Positions 26,560-33,596 of a stretch of 64,000 bases of DNA are shown here, piece after piece. Within the stretch, counting starts at the first letter, position 1, and each line of letters starts with the position of its first letter. The notes beneath the pieces were generated by a model. It was not told where the DNA came from. It worked only from the letters and a program-made list of their open reading frames with translations, and did not search any database. Source of the stretch: Paenibacillus sp. FSL R5-0912 (GTDB taxonomy: Bacteria > Bacillota > Bacilli > Paenibacillales > Paenibacillaceae); assembly GCF_000758605.1 (NCBI RefSeq), contig NZ_CP009282.1:4836001-4900000 (forward strand). The letters are read 5' to 3'. Made by a program: the position numbers and the translations under genes.

Positions 26560-27519
26560 TTAAATAATGGATTCGTCACGCACAATCTTCGAGAGTGTAT
26601 TGGCCGCGAACAGCAGGATAACGCTGACCACCGACTTCAGCATGCTGACCGCCGTAGCGAACGGGAAGTTGTTGGCAAAAGCGATATTGTACACGTAGAG
26701 GTCCAGCACCTCAATCGTGTCCTTGTTCATCGCATTCTGGAAGGCAAAATACTGCTCCATTCCGTTATTGACAAAATTGCCGATGGAGAGCAGCAGCAGG
26801 ACGAAGAAGGTGGGAATGATGCCGGGAACCGTGATATGCCAGATCTTGCGGAACCGGCTCGCTCCATCCACTTCCGCCGCTTCATACAGCTCCTGGTCAA
26901 TTCCGGCAATGGCCGCAAGGTACAGGATCGCTCCCCAGCCCAGCGACTTCCACCAGTACCAGGCGATCATCGTGATCCAGACATGAGAGCTGGAGGCCAG
27001 GAAGTTGAAGCCATCATCCGCGAAGCCGAACTGGACCAGCAGGTGATTCACCACGCCGCTGTCTACGGAGAACAGCGAGAAGGCCAGCGCATAGACGAGA
27101 ATCCAGCTGATGAAATTCGGAATCGTGGTCAGCGTCTGCACCAGCTTGCGGTACCAGCCTGACCGGACTTCGGTCAGCAGTATTGCAAAGATTACGGGAA
27201 ACACCGAGGTCACCAGCCCGAGTGAGCTCATCGCGACCGTATTCTTCAGCACCCGCAGCACTTCAGCCGTCTGCGTGGGATTCGCAACAATGGTCTTGAA
27301 CCACTTCAGGCCGACAAAAGGCGTGTCCGACAGGGGAATGCCGGGAATGAAATCATAGAAGGCATAAATCCAGCCGCTGACCGGCAAATAATAGAAAATA
27401 AAAGTTACCGCCAGAAACGGAAGCGCCATGTAAAACAGCTTGTATTTGTTCTGCAGCTTCCTGCGGGGCGGTGGGGCCGGATCCACACTATGCAGCAGTT
27501 CACCAGAGGGTACTCCCAT
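26560..27519 (-). CDS. Sugar ABC transporter permease (LplB type)
   Basis: A 319-residue inner-membrane permease, first gene of the operon. A soluble N-terminal tail (about 30 residues, rich in Pro/Arg) is followed by six helices, with the EAA loop AGIDQELYEAAEVDGASRFRKIWHITVPGI and the terminal NTLSKIVRDESII typical of LplB homologues. The ATG at 27519 has AGGAG eight bases before it. It pairs with the LplC-type permease to make the channel. The promoter region upstream carries a 13-bp direct repeat that may bind the operon's AraC-type regulator. Confidence 0.92.
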   Translation of the reverse strand: MGVPSGELLHSVDPAPPPRRKLQNKYKLFYMALPFLAVTFIFYYLPVSGWIYAFYDFIPGIPLSDTPFVGLKWFKTIVANPTQTAEVLRVLKNTVAMSSLGLVTSVFPVIFAILLTEVRSGWYRKLVQTLTTIPNFISWILVYALAFSLFSVDSGVVNHLLVQFGFADDGFNFLASSSHVWITMIAWYWWKSLGWGAILYLAAIAGIDQELYEAAEVDGASRFRKIWHITVPGIIPTFFVLLLLSIGNFVNNGMEQYFAFQNAMNKDTIEVLDLYVYNIAFANNFPFATAVSMLKSVVSVILLFAANTLSKIVRDESII

Positions 27520-27631
27520 ATCGCAATCTCCTATATCCAGATTTTGTTCGCGCTTTCAGTCTAGCAGAAAGCACCGCGCTAACAGGAGAGAGGAACGGCT
27601 CCCGGCGCGTGACAGCGGTAGGAGGCTGTCA

Positions 27632-27665
27632 GACCATTTTCACAGCGCAGCGGACCATTTTCACA
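27632..27665. promoter_or_regulatory. 13-bp direct repeat, 21-bp period, candidate YesN-type binding site
   Basis: GACCATTTTCACA occurs exactly at 27632-27644 and 27653-27665. The 21-bp period places both copies on one face of the helix, as expected for AraC-type activators. It lies 113-146 bp upstream of the first permease gene. Confidence 0.5.
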
Positions 27666-27674
27666 AACCAGCAG

Positions 27675-27722
27675 CAAAAAAAGATGTTGTCCATCAGCAG
27701 CACTCCTGCCAAATAGACAACA
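27675..27722 (-). terminator. Terminator after the SMP-30 remnant
   Basis: On the minus strand a 7-bp stem (27716-27722 with 27685-27691) closes a 24-nt loop and is followed by TCTTTTTTTGC. It would stop read-through from the SMP-30 remnant into the sugar operon promoter. Confidence 0.55.
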
Positions 27723-27766
27723 CCTGACCTTACCTGAATTGAACGGAGATATTCATGATAACCATA

Positions 27767-27839
27767 TACAACTAGCACAACATCAGAACCAGAGATGTGA
27801 GCTGATGTTGATTCAATATCACAGCATGTGATAGTTGTA
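27767..27839. other. Three-helix inverted-repeat cluster
   Basis: Three inverted repeats are nested: TACAACTA (27767-27774) with TAGTTGTA (27832-27839) outside, and inside it AACATCAG/CTGATGTT (27779-27786, 27802-27809) followed by TATCACA/TGTGATA (27817-27823, 27827-27833). Together they can fold as a three-way junction. The outer and third helices share two bases. The cluster is in a gap without any gene. Confidence 0.45.
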
Positions 27840-27898
27840 AAATGTGCAATTAAAACAGCGAAAAGCTTGCTGGCGTCTAATAACTATATTCTGTACAA

Positions 27899-28372
27899 CT
27901 AAATCTCCCGAATGGGTGAGAACCGCTCTACATATGGCCGTTTAAGTAAATCTGATGTTATACTATCCGCATTAACTGCACAGCGGTTCCCCGCTACGCC
28001 CTTCACACCTGGCTTGATCTTGAATAATCCGCCGGCCAGCGGCCAGCGCTCCAGCTCCTCCGGGCTCATTCCGCCGCGTGCCGTGGTGATATACAGCTCA
28101 TCCAGATGTTCACCGCCGAAGGTACAGGAGGTCACATAAGGAACCGGAACTTCAATCTTCCGGAGCTGCTCCCCGGTCTGCGGATCCCAGCGGGACACAG
28201 CTCCCGCGCCAGTGGGCAATCCAGAGCATGCCATCACTGTCAATCGTCATCCCGTCCGGCCTGCCTTCCCCTTCAGCGAAACGGATCACCGGTCTGCGAC
28301 CGCTTACGGAGCCGTCATGCAGTGAATATTCCATCGCATCCACCGTGAAGGTCAGCGATTTGTCCGGTCAAC
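27899..28372 (-). pseudogene. Frameshifted, truncated SMP-30/gluconolactonase-family gene
   Basis: The first part reads DKSLTFTVDAMEYSLHDGS, then GRPDGMTIDSDGMLWIAHW in one frame. Near 28205-28210 the frame changes, and the second part reads GAGAVSRWDPQTGEQLRKIE, then SCTFGGEHLDELYITTARGG and GGLFKIKPGVKGVAGN. This is the second half of an SMP-30 beta-propeller lactonase, with its PDG and HLDELYITTA motifs. The N-terminal third is missing (upstream bases have stops) and a single frameshift splits the rest. It is therefore inactive. Confidence 0.8.
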
Positions 28373-28562
28373 GGAAGCCCTCCCAAGCTCATCATGAATT
28401 TAATATGAATCTGCATGAATACACTGCCTGATTATTCTACTTCCCAGCTCTTGCCTCCGCAAGACTATTTGTACTACCGTCTGCCTGCCAACATGACATA
28501 CACCTGTCCAGTTCAGCATGGTATCCTTCATATAGCAGAATAATAATGACGAGGTGATCCGG

Positions 28563-29189
28563 TTGAAAGTTGAATGGAGAAAACAAGACAAGTCTCTTTA
28601 CCTGCCCCCTGCCGAACCCGCGCTGATTCAAGTGCCCGCCTATAATTATTTCATACTGCGGGGTGAAGGCAATCCGAATGCTGCGCCTTTCGCTGAAGCC
28701 GTCGGCGTACTGTACTCCCTCTCTTATGCCATTAAGATGCTGCCCAAAAAAGGGCCCGAACCGGATGGGTATTACGACTATACGGTCTTCCCGCTGGAAG
28801 GCGTGTGGGATCTCAGCGAAGCCGGCCGTAAGAAAGCGGTCCTTGATAAAGACGAATTGGTGTACACCCTGATGATCCGGCAGCCGGACTTTGTAACCCC
28901 GGAGCTTGCCGCTGAAGTTCTGGAGAAGGTCAAGCACAGCAAGCCGCATCCGCTGCTGCACAAAGCCGCCTTCGATAGCTTCGAAGACGGCCTCAGTGTA
29001 CAAATGCTTCATACCGGACCTTATGATGATGAGCCGCACAGCTTCGCAAGGATGGAGCAATATTGTGCAGACCGGGAGCTGCAGCGGATTTCTCATCTTC
29101 ACCGGGAAATCTATATTTCGGATGCCCGCCGGGTCCAGCCGGAGAAGCTGAGAACGGTACTGAGGTTCAAGGTATCACGCCAGAATTAA
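28563..29189 (+). CDS. GyrI-like small-molecule-binding domain protein
   Basis: A 208-residue protein with a GyrI/SOUL-type effector-binding fold, suggested by VPAYNYFILRGEGNPN near the N-terminus, GYYDYTVFPLEGVW in the middle and QMLHTGPYDDEPHSFARMEQ, followed by HREIYISDARRVQPEKLRTVLRF at the end. Stand-alone members of this family bind or hydrolyse small organic molecules. There is no DNA-binding domain. The TTG at 28563 is preferred because GAGGTGAT lies 4-5 nt before it; a GTG nine bases earlier is possible. It converges on the bactofilin genes and their 3' ends overlap by four bases. Confidence 0.8.
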   Translation: MKVEWRKQDKSLYLPPAEPALIQVPAYNYFILRGEGNPNAAPFAEAVGVLYSLSYAIKMLPKKGPEPDGYYDYTVFPLEGVWDLSEAGRKKAVLDKDELVYTLMIRQPDFVTPELAAEVLEKVKHSKPHPLLHKAAFDSFEDGLSVQMLHTGPYDDEPHSFARMEQYCADRELQRISHLHREIYISDARRVQPEKLRTVLRFKVSRQN

Positions 29190-29866
29190 CGCAGTAATTT
29201 CACCGGATTCCGTACCGTTGCGCTCTTATGAATCTCTAGGGTATCACGGTATTCCACAGTATCGATCTCGCAGCCTGTGCCGATAATAACCCTTCCGCCC
29301 CGCACAGTCTGCGCCTGCGTACTCTGCAGCTCAATCTGATCCCCTTCAATCAGCCGGGCCTGAAAGCTCATTTTCTTGCCTTGTCCGGGCCTCAGCAAGG
29401 CCCCGGTCCGGCTGCGTTTGATAGAAATGCTGCTGCCGCCGACCGCATCCGCTCTGCAAGGGCCAAACAATCCCAGCTCGAGCTTCCCTGCATTAAGCAG
29501 TCCGCTTACCTCAATGATTCCGGTGAGCAGCAGCTCCTCTGCCTCGCAATCTCCGGTAACCATAATCCCGCCGGTTAGTTTGATATCTTCTATCCGCAGG
29601 CCTGCGCCTGCCGTAAGCTGACCTTGTCCGCGCAGACTGGCTCCGTTGATCAACCCCTTAACCTCACACTCTCCGGTAATCTTCATATGCTGCAGCCGCA
29701 GATTGCCGTCCACTTTGATCTCTCCGGTCTGGCTGAACTTCAGGCAATCCACATCCCCGGTGAATTTACATTCTCCGGTCACTTTGACATCCTTGAAATA
29801 CCCGCCAACAGAACTGGATGTCCCCAATATCTTCAGATCATTGCGCGTTACGGAATCATGCACCAT
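29186..29866 (-). CDS. Bactofilin-like polymer-forming protein (YhbF type)
   Basis: A 226-residue protein made of short beta-strand repeats such as VKVTGECKFTGDV, IKVDGNLRLQ, MKITGECEVKG and GGIMVTGDCEAEELLLTGIIEVSG. This right-handed beta-helix is the bactofilin fold, which polymerises without nucleotide. The C-terminal half (from about 150) breaks into a second strand-rich segment with GGRVIIGTGCEIDTVEYRD. The ATG at 29866 has GGAGGAGAAGA before it and overlaps the preceding gene by 11 nt, so the two are coupled. Third gene of a yhbD-yhbE-yhbF-like operon. Bacillus homologues are linked to motility or cell-envelope organisation. Confidence 0.82.
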   Translation of the reverse strand: MVHDSVTRNDLKILGTSSSVGGYFKDVKVTGECKFTGDVDCLKFSQTGEIKVDGNLRLQHMKITGECEVKGLINGASLRGQGQLTAGAGLRIEDIKLTGGIMVTGDCEAEELLLTGIIEVSGLLNAGKLELGLFGPCRADAVGGSSISIKRSRTGALLRPGQGKKMSFQARLIEGDQIELQSTQAQTVRGGRVIIGTGCEIDTVEYRDTLEIHKSATVRNPVKLLR

Positions 29867-30542
29867 TCTTCTCCTCCTTCTCCACACGGGCTCCGGGATG
29901 TACTGTCAGTCCCGTTCTATATTCGACCCGCCCGATGCTGCAGCCTTCCCCGATAATGACGGTGCCGCCCCGGACCACATCTGCTGCCGTATATTCCAGA
30001 TCAATATAATCCCCTTCAATGAGCTTGGCCCGCAGCTCCAGTTTGAACTTGGGAATGATTCCTCCGAACAGCCTGCCCCAGGCTGCGGAGCCGGTTTTGC
30101 GGATAATCAGGCTCTCCACCCCAATTTCGCCGGCCTCTGCCAAACCATGAAGCCCGAATTCTATCCGCCCTGCACTGAGCAGCCCGCCTATAGTAAATAC
30201 CCCTTCACCCATCAGCTCCTCAACCTCACAATTGCCTTTCAGCTTCAGCATGCCGTCCAGCTCACAGCGCTCGCCCCGCAGACTGCCGTCTCCGGTCAGC
30301 ACACCGTTCAGCTTCATTACACCAGCCTGGAGGTTGCCCTTCAGTCTAAAATTACCGTTAATCTCCATCTCTTCCGCGGCAAGATCACCGTTCATCTTCA
30401 TTACGCCGTCACATTTATAGGTATGCGCACTCAGCGCTCCGTTAATCTTGCTTACGCCATTAATATTCACCTTGTTATACTTGCCTCCGGCGGCGGTATT
30501 GACCCCATCCATCTGCAAATCCGGCAGCTCCTTCTTCTCCAT
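29856..30542 (-). CDS. Bactofilin-like polymer-forming protein (YhbE type)
   Basis: A 228-residue paralogue of the next gene, with the same repeated strands (VNINGVSKINGALS, VMKMNGDLAAEEMEINGN, VMKLNGVLTGDGSLRG) and the same C-terminal pattern, here GGTVIIGEGCSIGRVEYRTGL. The ATG at 30542 is preferred over the one at 30557 because GGGAGG lies between them. Sequence likeness over the full length shows that the two bactofilins arose by duplication and probably co-polymerise. Located 14 nt after the YhbD-type gene. Confidence 0.82.
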   Translation of the reverse strand: MEKKELPDLQMDGVNTAAGGKYNKVNINGVSKINGALSAHTYKCDGVMKMNGDLAAEEMEINGNFRLKGNLQAGVMKLNGVLTGDGSLRGERCELDGMLKLKGNCEVEELMGEGVFTIGGLLSAGRIEFGLHGLAEAGEIGVESLIIRKTGSAAWGRLFGGIIPKFKLELRAKLIEGDYIDLEYTAADVVRGGTVIIGEGCSIGRVEYRTGLTVHPGARVEKEEKNGA

Positions 30543-30556
30543 TGCCAGTCCTCCCA

Positions 30557-31186
30557 TTAGCTTAATCTTATTTTCAATTGTTCTGTCAGATCGGTAAGAC
30601 TAAGCCTGCTGACTACCCGGACGCCTTCATCGAAGGCCAGCTCTGCCCCGGACAGCGCCATCAGATAGAAACTGACCCCCATCTTCCGTACAAAAAACAG
30701 CTCCCAGTTCTTTCCCGCAAATCCCGGGGTATGCACTCCAAGTGTCAGATAGAGCCGGTCTGCTTCCTCCAGATTCAGCTCACCCTTGCTCAGCAGCAGA
30801 TCTACAGTGAATAGATTCAGAATCTGCTCAAAGGTTAGCTGCATCCCTTCACTGTTCGGCCTGCCGAACCGCTCCAGGCTACTGTTCGAAACAATGTTAC
30901 GTTCCCTTAGCTGCGCTACTGTTAATATGACCTGATGCTGAGACAAAGGCTCTGACAGCTTTCCGGCTAGTTCATCGAGAGAAAGATCATCTTTCTTCTG
31001 CAAAATATGCTGCACCCGTCCCAGTATTCGTTCCCGCGGGAAAAAAGTCTCTTGTCCGGTAAACGTGGACTTGCGGATGAACCATTCCTCAGGAATCAAT
31101 TGTTTCCTCTTCCAGCGGTATAACTGGCCGTATGAGATGCCGGTTTCATCCAGCAGCTCCTTCTTGGAGATTAAATCCTCTTCCAT
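30557..31186 (-). CDS. YhbD-family regulator-like protein (DUF4004)
   Basis: A 209-residue protein whose first ~60 residues form a MerR-like helix-turn-helix (SKKELLDETGISYGQLYRWKRKQLIPEEWFIRKS). The remainder is helical (LTFEQILNLFTVDLLLSKGELNLEEADRLYL) without a familiar effector domain. The start ATG 31186 follows AAGGAG at 7-nt spacing. First gene of the operon with two bactofilins, an arrangement like yhbD-yhbE-yhbF of Bacillus. A 20-bp inverted repeat directly upstream (31208-31227) suggests autoregulation. Recognition of the family is by this context and the N-terminal motif. Confidence 0.82.
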   Translation of the reverse strand: MEEDLISKKELLDETGISYGQLYRWKRKQLIPEEWFIRKSTFTGQETFFPRERILGRVQHILQKKDDLSLDELAGKLSEPLSQHQVILTVAQLRERNIVSNSSLERFGRPNSEGMQLTFEQILNLFTVDLLLSKGELNLEEADRLYLTLGVHTPGFAGKNWELFFVRKMGVSFYLMALSGAELAFDEGVRVVSRLSLTDLTEQLKIRLS

Positions 31187-31207
31187 ACGATCACTCCTTG
31201 CGGCCAT

Positions 31208-31227
31208 CGTAACATAACACTGTTACG
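31208..31227. promoter_or_regulatory. Inverted repeat upstream of the bactofilin operon
   Basis: CGTAACA-N6-TGTTACG, perfect 7-bp arms, 22 nt upstream of the YhbD-type start. Position and symmetry fit an operator for a MerR-like dimer. Confidence 0.55.
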
Positions 31228-31364
31228 TAGTAAATAAACAAGCTGCGATTACTCTTTATATACTTTCTTGAATTCATACTGAGGTTATCAGTAGAATTCA
31301 GCAGACAAAACCTGACACCCCTCTCCTTCAGTTCCATAATTCTCTAGACGTTTTCTTAATCATC

Positions 31365-31399
31365 ACCAAAAAACCAGGCAACCAATTGGCTGCCTGGCT
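31365..31399 (-). terminator. Terminator after the secreted FN3-CBM56 protein
   Basis: On the minus strand a stem of at least 8 bp (core CCAGGCA/TGCCTGG) is followed directly by a run of six T residues, about 50 nt beyond the stop codon. Confidence 0.85.
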
Positions 31400-31451
31400 A
31401 CTCCTGCTTACTTCATGACAATAGCTCTATTCCGCAACCAGCTAACGCTGT

Positions 31452-33290
31452 TTACTGTACATAAGTGTAATGCGGCGAGTCGTACTGCGGGCCGGATTTC
31501 TCGTAGGTGAACCAGTATTCAATACTGCTGCCTGTGCTGAGGCCGCTTACCGTCTGGCGCCAGGTTCCTGAAGTAAGCGTCATGCGGTAATTCAGCTGTG
31601 CGCCGCCGTTCACCTTATAGTGGACATCCACATACAGAGCGGAGGTTACCGGTGTGATGAAGATGCTGGCCTCAGCAGCCGATACCTTGGTTACGCCTGC
31701 CGTATAATCCGCTGTCACGTGATTCCCGCTGCCGCCGGAAGCGTTCGTGGTTAAGGTCACGGCATTACTTGCAGCGGAGAGGTTGCCTGCGGCATCGGCC
31801 GCTTTTACCGTGAAGGTGTAGGCCGTTGAAGCCGTTAGGCCGCTGACGGTTGCTGCAGTTCCGGTAACGGAAGCCGCCTGGGTACCGCCGCGGTACACGT
31901 AATAGCCGGTTACTCCCGTGTTATCGGTGGATGGCGACCAGCTTAGGCTGACTGTCGTGTCTGTTTTACCTGTAGAGGCTAGATTCCCTGGTACCGTAGG
32001 TGCCGTAGTATCTCCAGGATTGCTGCCCCCGGTCAGATACTGGCCGGTGAACGGGTTGAAACGGTGCAGCGAGAGGATCAGCCACCCGGTGCTTGATACA
32101 CAGTTCTGCTGGGCCATCACCCAGTAGCTGTTGCTTGTACCCTTGAGGGAATAAGGGATTCCGCCGAGCGACGGGCCGCTGGTTCCCTGTTTTTTGATAA
32201 TCTCCGTGTTGATGGCATTTGCCTTCGTTGTATTTCCCTGCATGTAGTAGGCAAGCGACATAAAAGCCGTTCCCTCCAGCCATACATCCGCCCCCGTATT
32301 GCCAATCTGATTGCCGTTGTCGTCATAAGCCGGGAGCACTTCATCCGTCCAGTCGAAATCATACCCGGAAAGTGTATTTCCGGCATCGTTATAGGTCAGG
32401 TTCTGCTTATAGCGCGGATTAGCGAGTGTTCCCGGTGTACCGGCCGCATTCTCCACGTAGGTCAGGCTTGCCCCGTAGTTGCGCGTTCCGTTCAGCCCGA
32501 GGGCGAGCACTCCCCAGGGATTTACATCCAGCGGGATTTTGGGATCGATCAGGTTCGTATCATTCTTCCAGCCGCCCTTGAAGCGCTTAGCCGCATCATC
32601 CCAGACCACATTGTCCAGGAAGCTCTTCACACCCGTTGCCGCAGCTGTATAGGATGCCGTCTTGCTGGAATCTACAGATGCATAGTACTGCAGCACGCGG
32701 TACAGATCGATATTATGCTCCGTCGAGCTCCAGGGCTCATCCGAATTGCTCCATGCGCTCCAGCCACCGGCGATGCCGCCGTTTGCTTTGGAGTAGGTCA
32801 GGCACCAGTCCAGCGCCTTAATCGCCATCGGACGATAGCGGGTATCATTATACTGCTTCTCATATGCCATAGCCGCCATGGCCATCCAGGATACAGGTCC
32901 GACATGCTTACGGATTTCTTCGCCATAGCCGTTATTGTACCAGTAGGAGTTCAGCCAATAGCCGGACGGGTCCTGAATGTCACGCATTTTGTTCAGCACC
33001 TTCTCAGCCCGGGTCCGTTCCCCTTTGACGATGAAAGCGATGGCTGCGACGGCCTGATCGTACGTGTAGACGATTTGCTTTGGATTGTCCGGACCCCAGA
33101 AATCCTCGAAGCTGTCAACCAATCCGTCAAAAGCATATCCGGCCGTTGCATCCTGCTGCACCTGCAGCCAGGTCAGCGCCCGGTTTGAAGCATCACTTGC
33201 CGCATCCGCGCGGGCAATACCGGCAGCGGGCAGCGCAGCACCCAGAATCAGCACTGCGGTCATCAGGAAGAGAATAAGCTTTCTTTTCAT
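31452..33290 (-). CDS. Secreted glycan-active enzyme-like protein with FN3 and CBM56
   Basis: A 612-residue secreted protein. Signal peptide: MKRKLILFLMTAVLILGAAL to the ARADA cleavage region (about residues 1-30). Residues ~31-405 are rich in paired helices with aromatic loops (GPVSWMAMAAMAYEKQYND, GGIAGGWSAWS, then WSSTEHNIDLYRVLQYYA), as in (alpha/alpha)6-toroid glycoside hydrolases or lyases. I cannot place it in a numbered family. An FN3 module follows (about 425-515, APTVPGNLASTGKTDTTVSL) and then a C-terminal CBM56-like beta-glucan-binding module (TSALYVDVHYKVNGGAQLNY and IEYWFTYEKSGPQYDSPHYT). Two CcpA-like sites precede it, one over the probable promoter. Beta-1,3-glucan is the likely bound polymer, by the CBM. 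Confidence 0.75.
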   Translation of the reverse strand: MKRKLILFLMTAVLILGAALPAAGIARADAASDASNRALTWLQVQQDATAGYAFDGLVDSFEDFWGPDNPKQIVYTYDQAVAAIAFIVKGERTRAEKVLNKMRDIQDPSGYWLNSYWYNNGYGEEIRKHVGPVSWMAMAAMAYEKQYNDTRYRPMAIKALDWCLTYSKANGGIAGGWSAWSNSDEPWSSTEHNIDLYRVLQYYASVDSSKTASYTAAATGVKSFLDNVVWDDAAKRFKGGWKNDTNLIDPKIPLDVNPWGVLALGLNGTRNYGASLTYVENAAGTPGTLANPRYKQNLTYNDAGNTLSGYDFDWTDEVLPAYDDNGNQIGNTGADVWLEGTAFMSLAYYMQGNTTKANAINTEIIKKQGTSGPSLGGIPYSLKGTSNSYWVMAQQNCVSSTGWLILSLHRFNPFTGQYLTGGSNPGDTTAPTVPGNLASTGKTDTTVSLSWSPSTDNTGVTGYYVYRGGTQAASVTGTAATVSGLTASTAYTFTVKAADAAGNLSAASNAVTLTTNASGGSGNHVTADYTAGVTKVSAAEASIFITPVTSALYVDVHYKVNGGAQLNYRMTLTSGTWRQTVSGLSTGSSIEYWFTYEKSGPQYDSPHYTYVQ

Positions 33291-33318
33291 CCATATTCCT
33301 CCTTGGTCGAATCTATCA

Positions 33319-33332
33319 CTAAAGCGTTTTCA
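33319..33332. promoter_or_regulatory. cre-like site 1
   Basis: On the minus strand TGAAAACGCTTTAG, two mismatches from the CcpA consensus TGWAANCGNTNWCA, 29 nt before the start of the secreted enzyme. Confidence 0.4.
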
Positions 33333-33381
33333 AAGGGCGAAAAAGCGGGTCAAGCTATGCCATACCATGGTATTTATCCTC

Positions 33382-33410
33382 ATTCTCAGCTCTGATAGCG
33401 CTTTCGTCAA
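33382..33410 (-). promoter_or_regulatory. Promoter overlapped by cre-like site 2
   Basis: On the minus strand TTGACG (33405-33410), 17-nt spacer, GAGAAT (33382-33387). A CcpA-like site, CGAAAGCGCTATCA (33393-33406), with one mismatch from the consensus, covers the -35 and spacer, so catabolite repression is expected. A perfect 12-bp palindrome ATACCATGGTAT (33362-33373) lies just downstream. Confidence 0.5.
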
Positions 33411-33540
33411 TCTAAAACTGGGACATTTTTACTAAATGAGGCGAAACGCCTGTTCGCCCCTTTTTTCGACAAAGCGAAAGTCCTGAATAGGTTTCTGCAG
33501 AATTCGTTAATATGCATTTTTTGACAGCAAAGCATGCCAA

Positions 33541-33576
33541 AAAGCTCCGGAATGCTGATTAACGCTCCGGAGCTTT
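33541..33576 (-). terminator. Terminator after the TerD-vWA gene
   Basis: A perfect 11-bp stem (33541-33551 with 33566-33576) followed by TTTTT on the minus strand, 20 nt after the stop codon. Confidence 0.85.
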
Positions 33577-33596
33577 ACTCTCATTTCAATTGCTTT

